Below, piece by piece: positions 1 through 5,130 of a DNA stretch of 5,130 bases. Origin of the DNA: Bacillota bacterium (lineage in GTDB: Bacteria > Bacillota > Clostridia > Tissierellales > Sporanaerobacteraceae); NCBI GenBank assembly GCA_029779375.1, contig JAKPAR010000179.1:1-5130 (forward strand). Direction: 5' to 3'. The stretch's first letter is position 1; every line of letters begins with the position of its first letter. Below the pieces are notes generated by a model that was not told the origin of the DNA, did no database searches, and was given only the letters and a program-made list of their open reading frames with translations. Position numbers and translations under genes: made by a program.

Positions 1-109
1 TCCATCCCAGAGCAAATTGCTGTTGAGTGAGCTTTTTAGCTAACTAGGGTGGCAACGCGGGATACAAACTCTCGTCCCTATATATTGGGATTGAGAGTTT
101 TTTATTTTT
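1..109 (+). promoter_or_regulatory. T-box riboswitch leader of serS, 3' part
   Basis: The conserved T-box stretch AGGGTGGCAACGCGG lies at 46-60, just upstream of an aminoacyl-tRNA synthetase gene. T-box leaders bind uncharged tRNA: a specifier loop reads the anticodon and the bulge UGGN pairs with the tRNA 3' end, stabilising an antiterminator. Visible here are a hairpin at 26-45 (AGT.AGCT paired with AGCT.ACT, loop TTTT) and an antiterminator in which TAGGG (45-49) pairs with CCCTA (76-80) and ACG (55-57) with CGT (73-75), leaving the TGGC bulge at 50-53. The alternative is the terminator at 66-109, which uses the same 73-80 strand. The specifier loop and promoter lie before the window, so serine specificity is inferred from serS and from the bulge, which fits a GCCA-ended tRNA. 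Confidence 0.95.
66..109 (+). terminator. T-box regulated intrinsic terminator
   Basis: AAACTCTC (66-73) pairs with GAGAGTTT (93-100), and TCCC (75-78) with GGGA (87-90). The loop is AT-rich and a T-rich tail runs from 98 to 109. The TCCC strand is also needed by the antiterminator, so the two folds exclude each other. This is the off state of serS expression when tRNA-Ser is charged. Confidence 0.92.
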
Positions 110-119
110 AAAAATATGA

Positions 120-1409
<1,290 letters not shown>

Positions 1410-1419
1410 ATTTGATGAA

Positions 1420-1481
1420 TATGAGTTAGGTATAATATTTATTATTCCTGACTCATAATAAGTTTTTGAAGGGTTTTTTTT
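1420..1481 (+). terminator. Probable terminator after serS
   Basis: TATGAGTTAGG (1420-1430) pairs with CCTGACTCATA (1447-1457) with a single G-T wobble; after one T-T mismatch the helix continues as ATAAT/ATTAT (1432-1436 with 1441-1445). T-rich runs follow at 1463-1467 and 1474-1481. The first T run starts five bases after the stem, so it is not a textbook terminator, but its place 10 bases after the serS stop supports the call. I see no clear promoter for the next gene between here and 1523, so partial read-through is possible. Confidence 0.6.
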
Positions 1482-1522
1482 AGTTTTGGAGAATAGTCAT
1501 ATTTATCAGGGGGGTAGATATT

Positions 1523-3025
1523 TTGGGAAAAAGAAAATTTGTTTTTATTTTATTTCTATTAGCCATTTCTTTGGCTTTATCTAGTTGTGGGATTGGTACT
1601 ACTAAAAATCATCCTACATTGCTTACAGAAGATTACAATGGGCTTAAAATAGATAGTTTAAATAAATACACAATAGAAGTAGAATTAAATACTGAAGAAA
1701 AAACTTATTCAGGAAAGCAGTGGATTAATTATGTAAATAATACTGGAGTAGAATTATCAGAAATATTTATTCATTTGTACCCAAATGCTTTTAAAACAAA
1801 AGCAACAGCTCCATTTTTTGCTGAGTCTATTAAAATGACTTATCCAGATGGCTTTAAGCCTGGATTTATTGATATAGAAAATTTAAAAGTAGATAAAAGA
1901 AAAGTGGATTATGACATAGGCAGTGAGGGAGATACTGTTTTACATATAGAACTAAAATCTCCCCTAAAGCCAGGGGAAAAAACAGAGATATATTTAGAAT
2001 ATGAAGTACAGCTTCCGCCAGCTCAAGACAGATTTGGGTATGGGGAAAATACATTTAATTTAGGAAATTGGTATCCTATAGTATGCGTATATGATGAAGA
2101 TGGCTGGAATACAGATCCATATTATATATTGGGGGACCCTTTTTATAGTGATACTAGTAATTATAAAGTGAGAATTATAGCTCCTAAAGATATTATAATT
2201 GCATCAAGTGGGAATATATTGAAAGAGAAAGTTAAGGCAGATAAGAAAATTTGGGATATTGAAGGGAAACTTATAAGGGACTTTGCTTGGGTGGCTAGTG
2301 ATAAATTCAAAGTTTTAGAAGGAGAAGTGGAGGGTACTCAAATAAAAGCCTATTTTTTAGAAGACTATCCAAGTACAAATGAATTTGCATACAATACCAT
2401 AGAAAATTCAATCAAAACTTTTAATAGAATATTTGGTAAATATCCGTATGGACAGTATAGTGTAGTAGCTACCAATTTTTCTGGAGGTATGGAATATCCA
2501 GGGATAGTGTTTATAGGTAAACAATTCTATAATAATTATTCGAGGAATGATTTGGAAAATGTAATAGTGCATGAAACAGCTCATCAATGGTGGTATGGCG
2601 TTGTAGGTAATGATGAAATAGATGAAGCTTGGCTAGATGAATCTTTGGCTACTTATTCTGAAACTGTATATATAAGTGAAATATATGGAGAAGAAATGGC
2701 TGAAAATTTTTATGAACAAACTGTAGAGGATGCTTATACTTATGGAAAAGAGTTATATGATTTTGATGAAGTCATGTTAAAACCTTTGAGTAAATTCCAA
2801 AGTTGGGCAGACTACGGATCTTTAGTTTATTCAAAAGGGGCTATGTTTTTAAATGAAATAAAAGATGATTTTGGAAAAGAAATTTTGTATGATATATTAA
2901 ATAAGTATTATCATGAATATAGATTTTTAAATGCAAAATCAGCGGATTTCATAAGAGTTTGTGAGGAAGTTACAAATACAAGTTTTGAGGATAAAGCAAA
3001 AGAATGGTTTTATGGGAATAAATAA
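1523..3025 (+). CDS. M1-family zinc metallopeptidase, lipoprotein
   Basis: A 500-residue aminopeptidase-type protein. Zinc site: H350-E351-x-x-H354 with the third ligand E373, which is the family spacing HExxH-x18-E. GGMEY (321-325) is the variant of the GAMEN substrate-binding motif, and Y436 in YSKGAMF matches the tyrosine that stabilises the transition state in M1 enzymes. Residues 1-22 are a lipoprotein signal: basic GKRK, a hydrophobic core, then LSSC with C22 as the lipidated cysteine, so the enzyme should sit on the outer face of the membrane. The N-terminal beta domain covers about 30-230. It ends soon after the catalytic domain and lacks the large C-terminal helical domain of PepN. 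The start is TTG at 1523, supported by AGGGGGG at 1508-1514 and by the signal peptide; there is no nearby in-frame ATG. Role inferred: trimming of external peptides; the substrate is unknown. Confidence 0.93.
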   Translation: MGKRKFVFILFLLAISLALSSCGIGTTKNHPTLLTEDYNGLKIDSLNKYTIEVELNTEEKTYSGKQWINYVNNTGVELSEIFIHLYPNAFKTKATAPFFAESIKMTYPDGFKPGFIDIENLKVDKRKVDYDIGSEGDTVLHIELKSPLKPGEKTEIYLEYEVQLPPAQDRFGYGENTFNLGNWYPIVCVYDEDGWNTDPYYILGDPFYSDTSNYKVRIIAPKDIIIASSGNILKEKVKADKKIWDIEGKLIRDFAWVASDKFKVLEGEVEGTQIKAYFLEDYPSTNEFAYNTIENSIKTFNRIFGKYPYGQYSVVATNFSGGMEYPGIVFIGKQFYNNYSRNDLENVIVHETAHQWWYGVVGNDEIDEAWLDESLATYSETVYISEIYGEEMAENFYEQTVEDAYTYGKELYDFDEVMLKPLSKFQSWADYGSLVYSKGAMFLNEIKDDFGKEILYDILNKYYHEYRFLNAKSADFIRVCEEVTNTSFEDKAKEWFYGNK

Positions 3026-3065
3026 AGTGGAGGATTTTCCTCCACTTTATCGATTACTATTTTTT
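3022..3065. terminator. Hairpin terminator between convergent genes
   Basis: A 13-bp perfect stem (3022-3034 with 3038-3050) closes on a three-base TTT loop; the core is GTGGAGGA/TCCTCCAC. The left arm overlaps the stop codon of the metallopeptidase gene. On the plus strand six T follow at 3060-3065, about ten bases after the stem. On the minus strand the stem is followed by a T-rich stretch reading back into the end of the peptidase gene. Because a minus-strand gene ends at 3057, the hairpin probably serves both genes. Confidence 0.8.
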
Positions 3066-3164
3066 ACAACCCCAATTACAGCTACTAAATAGGATAATTA
3101 GTAGAAGGAAGAAGAATAGCAAACTTGTATCATCATAGCAACCCCAACGATTTGTATCTGCCAT
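3057..3164 (-). CDS. Small hydrophobic Trp/Cys peptide, 35 aa
   Basis: A very short gene on the minus strand. It begins with ATG (complement of 3162-3164), preceded after six bases by a full Shine-Dalgarno AAGGAGGT (complement of 3171-3178), the best ribosome site in the window, and ends at TAG (complement of 3057-3059). The product is 35 residues: a polar head MADTNRWGCYDDTS, a hydrophobic stretch of Leu, Phe and Ile at 15-26 that could insert in the membrane, and a tail SSCNWGCKK. A WGC triplet occurs on each side of the hydrophobic core (7-9 and 31-33). The general look resembles the small YjcZ-like and other unnamed Gly/Trp/Cys-containing hydrophobic proteins of spore-forming Firmicutes; this is a resemblance, not a family assignment. 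It is convergent with the metallopeptidase and shares its terminator hairpin. Function unknown. Confidence 0.75.
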   Translation of the reverse strand: MADTNRWGCYDDTSLLFFFLLLIILFSSCNWGCKK

Positions 3165-3204
3165 AACAAAACCTCCTTATTAAGCTTTTAATTTTGCCTA
3201 ATAC

Positions 3205-3236
3205 ATTATATAAATCTTGATTTAAATTTGTTACAA
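3205..3236 (-). promoter_or_regulatory. Possible promoter of the 35-aa gene
   Basis: On the minus strand, TATAAT is the complement of 3205-3210, 40 bases before the ATG, and TTGTAA is the complement of 3231-3236. The spacing of 20 bases is too long for a good sigma-A promoter, so either the -35 is wrong or another sigma factor is used. The -10 alone is convincing only because it sits at a sensible distance from a strong ribosome site. Confidence 0.35.
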
Positions 3237-3320
3237 AAAAGTGTGTTTTTTCGGCATATGTTTCCTTACGATGTTAAAATTGCCAATGCCAATAAAGAAC
3301 GGGTAGAAGGATATCTTGAG

Positions 3321-3349
3321 TTGACTTTTTGCTGGAAATCATTTAAAAT
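3321..3349 (+). promoter_or_regulatory. Sigma-A promoter of the tRNA-Arg/tadA/tRNA-Ser unit
   Basis: TTGACT (3321-3326) and TAAAAT (3344-3349) are separated by exactly 17 bases, a near-consensus housekeeping promoter. Transcription would start about 3356, some 13 bases before the first base of tRNA-Arg. No other promoter is visible between here and the end of tRNA-Ser, so it probably drives the whole unit. Confidence 0.85.
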
Positions 3350-3368
3350 ATATAGTTGTCTAATATGT

Positions 3369-3445
3369 GCATCCGTAGCTCAGTAGGATAGAGCAGCGCC
3401 CTCCTAAGGCGTGTGTCGGGGGTTCGATTCCTCTCGGGTGCACCA
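3369..3445 (+). tRNA. tRNA-Arg (anticodon CCT)
   Basis: A full 77-base cloverleaf. The acceptor GCATCCG (3369-3375) pairs with CGGGTGC (3435-3441); the D stem is GCTC/GAGC. The anticodon stem GCGCC (3396-3400) pairs with GGCGT (3408-3412) around the loop CTCCTAA, giving anticodon CCT at 3403-3405, which reads AGG arginine codons. A five-base variable loop and a T arm with TTCGATT (3423-3429) follow. The discriminator is A3442 and CCA (3443-3445) is encoded. A run of T follows directly, but with no separate hairpin, so transcription probably continues into tadA. Confidence 0.97.
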
Positions 3446-3467
3446 TTTTTTAAATTTGGTGAATGTT

Positions 3468-3917
3468 ATGGATGAAGTATATATGAGCATTGCATTAGAA
3501 GAAGCATATAAAGCTTATAGCACCTTGGAAGTACCGGTAGGTGCTATTGTTGTTCATGATGGGAAAGTTATAGCAACAGGATACAATATGAGAGAGGCCC
3601 TAAAAGATCCTACTGCCCATGCTGAAATGATTGCCATAAAAAAGGCCAGTGAATATTTAGGTGGTTGGAGACTTATAAACTGTACTATGTATGTGACCAT
3701 AGAGCCTTGTCCCATGTGTGTAGGAGCAATACTTAATTCTAGGATAGAAAGATTAGTTATAGGTGCAAGGGACTATAAAATGGGATGCTGTGGTACAGTA
3801 GTGGATTTAGTCAATCAGCCAAGCTTCAACCATAGTGTAGATGTGACTTTTGGTGTATTGGAAGATGAATGTTCAAGTATTATGAAAAAATTTTTTAAGA
3901 ATTTAAGACAAAAATAA
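3468..3917 (+). CDS. tadA: tRNA-specific adenosine deaminase
   Basis: TadA deaminates adenosine 34 of tRNA-Arg(ACG) to inosine so that one tRNA reads CGU, CGC and CGA. From ATG 3468 it has 149 residues, normal for the family. The zinc-dependent cytidine/deoxycytidylate deaminase signature is complete: H51-A52-E53 (zinc ligand and proton-shuttling Glu) and P80-C81-P82-M83-C84 (two zinc cysteines), followed by VGAILNSRIERLVIG. The frame also runs back into tRNA-Arg and includes a GTG at 3459, but these lack a ribosome site; the ATG has a modest GGTGA (3458-3462) five bases ahead and gives the expected N-terminus. The gene begins 22 bases after tRNA-Arg and stops five bases before tRNA-Ser, so it is most likely cut from a joint transcript. 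Paralogous guanine deaminases share the motifs; length and context favour TadA. Confidence 0.94.
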   Translation: MDEVYMSIALEEAYKAYSTLEVPVGAIVVHDGKVIATGYNMREALKDPTAHAEMIAIKKASEYLGGWRLINCTMYVTIEPCPMCVGAILNSRIERLVIGARDYKMGCCGTVVDLVNQPSFNHSVDVTFGVLEDECSSIMKKFFKNLRQK

Positions 3918-3922
3918 ATTTT

Positions 3923-4012
3923 GGAGAGATGTCCGAGAGGTTGAAGGTGGTGGTCTCGAAAACCGCTGTGCAATAAATTGCACCGAGGGTTCGAATCCCT
4001 CTCTCTCCGCCA
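3923..4012 (+). tRNA. tRNA-Ser (anticodon CGA)
   Basis: A 90-base class II tRNA with the long variable arm typical of serine. The acceptor GGAGAGA (3923-3929) pairs with TCTCTCC (4002-4008). The anticodon stem GTGGT (3950-3954) pairs with ACCGC (3962-3966) around CTCGAAA, so the anticodon is CGA at 3957-3959, reading UCG. The variable arm is a hairpin GTGCAA/TTGCAC, and the T arm GAGGG/CCCTC holds TTCGAAT. The discriminator is G4009 with CCA encoded at 4010-4012; the GCCA end complements the TGGC bulge of the T-box at 50-53. It is a substrate of the SerS encoded in the same window. Confidence 0.97.
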
Positions 4013-4025
4013 TATATCAATATAT

Positions 4026-4052
4026 ACAACACTTTAATAGTGTTGTTTTTTT
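4026..4052 (+). terminator. Intrinsic terminator after tRNA-Ser
   Basis: ACAACACT (4026-4033) pairs perfectly with AGTGTTGT (4039-4046) around a TTAAT loop; an uninterrupted T run covers 4046-4052. This textbook terminator lies 13 bases after the tRNA and closes the tRNA-Arg/tadA/tRNA-Ser unit. Confidence 0.93.
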
Positions 4053-4071
4053 ATGCAAAAATCAATTATGA

Positions 4072-4142
4072 TGACCAGCTGCTGACATAGGTGGGCATCA
4101 GGATTTTTCTTAAAATAATATATTGTTTTTGAATCCTGGTCA
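4072..4142. repeat. Inverted repeat overlapping a promoter
   Basis: ATCAGGATTT (4097-4106) can pair with GAATCCTGGT (4131-4140), ten pairs with two G-T wobbles, around a 24-base AT-rich loop. The same right arm can instead pair, as CTGGTCA (4136-4142), with TGACCAG (4072-4078). The right arm occupies the spacer between the -35 and -10 of the promoter at 4123-4151. It could be an operator or a remnant of a structured element; most of it lies upstream of the predicted start, so it would act as DNA unless read through from upstream. I do not recognise it. Confidence 0.45.
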
Positions 4143-4151
4143 CGCTATAAT
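4123..4151 (+). promoter_or_regulatory. Sigma-A promoter of the 219-aa gene
   Basis: TTGTTT (4123-4128) and a perfect TATAAT (4146-4151) are 17 bases apart. The start would fall near 4158, giving a leader of about 20 bases that contains just the ribosome site of the next gene. The gene is therefore independent of the tRNA unit, from which a terminator separates it. Confidence 0.8.
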
Positions 4152-4177
4152 GTACAAAATAGAAAGGGGTGTATTTA

Positions 4178-4837
4178 ATGACACTATGTAATTTATTGTA
4201 TGATATTTTAAGTAAGGTAGAAAAAGAAAAAGGGAATTTTGGTGAAAAAGAGATAGTAGAAGAAAGAGTAAATTATATATTAAAAAATAGTAGTTTGATA
4301 TACGACAATGATGGTTTATACATAACAAGTTCTTCAAAGTTGGGTATAGAACTTTGGAAAGATATAGAATTAGAGCTACCAAAATATTTATTATTTATTC
4401 TAGATAGTGCCTATAAAGAATGGGAACTGAAAACTGTTACTAGCATAGAAGATATAGAATATGAGTTGAATTATTTAGAAGACTTTGAATTTGCAGTTGC
4501 AATTATCGATGGGGTTATAAGAGAGTTTAATCTTATAGAAGATACATTTTTTAGTAGAGTTATTTGGGAAGACCCAATTTTTAAAATAGAGTTTAAAGAA
4601 AAACAGGAAGATAAAGTAAAATCAATATATGGAACAAAAAAATTAGAAGAAGAAATAGTAGAGTTAGTAAGAGATAAAAATATAAAAGATATACAAGTAA
4701 TTAATATAGCAGAAGGTATGTATGAACATTTTTATGTAAAAGGAGTTATATATAGTACTTCTGAAAACAATTTACCCTTAGAAGTGTTTTGGGGTAAAAG
4801 TGAGGTGTCTTTTTCATATTTAGAAGAAGATGAATAA
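4178..4837 (+). CDS. Unrecognised acidic protein, 219 aa
   Basis: I do not recognise this protein. The ATG at 4178 follows GAAAGGGGT (4162-4170) at normal spacing; an in-frame GTG at 4169 overlaps that site and is rejected. The product is 219 residues, rich in Glu, Lys, Ile and Leu and visibly acidic, ending LEEDE. It has no signal peptide, no convincing membrane segment, a single Cys (residue 4) and no catalytic motif I can name, so it looks like a soluble cytoplasmic protein. The N-terminal third looks helical (LLYDILSKVEKEK and on), the middle has aromatic and acidic patches (YELNYLEDFEF, then VIWEDP), and the C-terminal part alternates like beta strands (FYVKGVIYSTS, VSFSYLEE). It has its own promoter and terminator, so it is a single-gene unit. 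Its position directly after tRNA-Ser would be compatible with an acquired gene, but no integrase or repeated tRNA end is visible. Confidence 0.8.
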   Translation: MTLCNLLYDILSKVEKEKGNFGEKEIVEERVNYILKNSSLIYDNDGLYITSSSKLGIELWKDIELELPKYLLFILDSAYKEWELKTVTSIEDIEYELNYLEDFEFAVAIIDGVIREFNLIEDTFFSRVIWEDPIFKIEFKEKQEDKVKSIYGTKKLEEEIVELVRDKNIKDIQVINIAEGMYEHFYVKGVIYSTSENNLPLEVFWGKSEVSFSYLEEDE

Positions 4838-4876
4838 ATTTTTTAAATTAATTGAATTAAGTGATAGCAATAATTT

Positions 4877-4902
4877 GAGAGGTTTTATACCTCTCTTTTT
4901 TT
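4877..4902 (+). terminator. Intrinsic terminator after the 219-aa gene
   Basis: GAGAGGT (4877-4883) pairs perfectly with ACCTCTC (4889-4895) around TTTAT, followed by seven T (4896-4902). It is 39 bases after the stop codon and separates the gene from the one starting at 4981. Confidence 0.93.
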
Positions 4903-4980
4903 ATAGTAACAAAAAAGAAAATGGACATAAATGAAAAAAATACTACAGTAAAAAAATATATATAATAGGAGGTGATAAAA

Positions 4981-5130
4981 ATGTCTGCAATCAGGGCAGT
5001 ATTAAAAACAGTAGCATTAGAAAAAACAAGAAGAGAAATAGAAACATGGCTTAAATTACAGCTTCAGATACCAATGTTGGATTTATTAGACACAGATAGA
5101 ACATTCATACATAGAAAACATCTAACAACT
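4981..5130 (+). CDS. Unrecognised protein, 5' part only
   Basis: An open frame starts at ATG 4981 and runs without a stop to the window edge, giving the first 50 residues. The ribosome site is excellent: AGGAGGTGAT at 4967-4976, with AGGAGG ending eight bases before the ATG. The visible part begins MSAIRAVLKTVALEKTRRE and continues through WLKLQLQIPMLDLL to DTDRTFIHRKHLTT; it is basic, probably helical, without a signal peptide or membrane segment. I do not recognise the family. It follows the terminator at 4877-4902, so it needs its own promoter in 4903-4966. That stretch is very AT-rich; the TATAAT at 4961-4966 is too close to the ribosome site to be the -10, and I see no other clear promoter. 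Confidence 0.8.
   Translation, partial: MSAIRAVLKTVALEKTRREIETWLKLQLQIPMLDLLDTDRTFIHRKHLTT

Noticed and set aside
3258..3386. Open frame of 42 codons starting at ATG 3258 (product begins MFPYDVKIANANKERVEG)
   Set aside because: It has no ribosome site, and it runs through the tRNA-Arg promoter and into the tRNA itself before stopping. At best it is a remnant; most likely it is chance.
3411..3467. Longer start for tadA reaching back into tRNA-Arg
   Set aside because: The upstream codons are tRNA sequence and would be removed by tRNA processing. The ATG at 3468 gives the normal TadA N-terminus.
4130..4145. Sequence TTTGAATCCTGGTCACGC resembling a tRNA T-arm and 3' end
   Set aside because: There is no matching acceptor 5' strand, no T-stem partner of the right spacing, no CCA and no anticodon arm upstream. 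The likeness to GAATCC in tRNA-Ser is only a few bases, too short for an attachment-site duplicate.
4053..4160. SRP RNA (scr/ffs), expected after tadA by analogy with Bacillus
   Set aside because: The conserved GGAA tetraloop and the surrounding asymmetric-loop sequences of the SRP Alu-less domain are absent, and the interval is occupied by a protein-gene promoter.
4921..4965. Open frame of 14 codons (MDINEKNTTVKKYI) just before the gene at 4981
   Set aside because: It lacks a convincing ribosome site and consists of AT-rich leader sequence. Its closeness to the next ribosome site is not enough to call a leader peptide.
4961..4966. TATAAT just before the ribosome site of the gene at 4981 as a promoter -10
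   Set aside because: Transcription would start around 4973, inside or after the ribosome site, so the message would lack it. The hexamer is probably a chance product of the AT-rich leader.

Overview
The window is an AT-rich chromosomal segment with strong Shine-Dalgarno sites, a T-box leader, a lipoprotein signal, hairpin-plus-T-tract terminators and sigma-A-type promoters. Together these point to a low-GC Gram-positive bacterium of the Clostridia type (inference; a Tissierellales-like anaerobe would fit, but the sequence alone does not fix the genus).

Layout, left to right. Positions 1-109 are the 3' half of a T-box riboswitch with its antiterminator/terminator switch, controlling serS (seryl-tRNA synthetase, 135-1409). 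A hairpin terminator follows, then a TTG-started M1-family zinc metallopeptidase lipoprotein (1523-3025). A shared hairpin separates it from a convergent gene on the minus strand that encodes only 35 residues (3057-3164), a small hydrophobic Trp/Cys-containing peptide. A good sigma-A promoter (3321-3349) then drives a compact unit: tRNA-Arg(CCT), tadA (tRNA adenosine deaminase) and tRNA-Ser(CGA), closed by a strong terminator at 4026-4052. A second promoter, embedded in an inverted repeat, precedes a 219-residue protein I do not recognise (4178-4837) with its own terminator. The window ends inside a second unrecognised gene starting at 4981.

Translation is the common theme of the recognisable genes. 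SerS charges tRNA-Ser; the T-box bulge UGGC is complementary to the GCCA end of the tRNA-Ser encoded 4 kb downstream; TadA makes the wobble inosine in tRNA-Arg(ACG), although the tRNA-Arg beside it is the CCT isoacceptor and not its substrate. The neighbourhood recalls the Bacillus subtilis serS ... tadA-scr-dnaX region, but no SRP RNA or dnaX is seen after tadA. The two unrecognised genes stand there instead.

The items most worth a second look are the 35-residue minus-strand gene, the tRNA-mRNA-tRNA transcription unit, the inverted repeat over the promoter at 4097-4151, and the two unknown genes downstream of tRNA-Ser. I did not find convincing evidence for a wholly new multi-gene system in this window.
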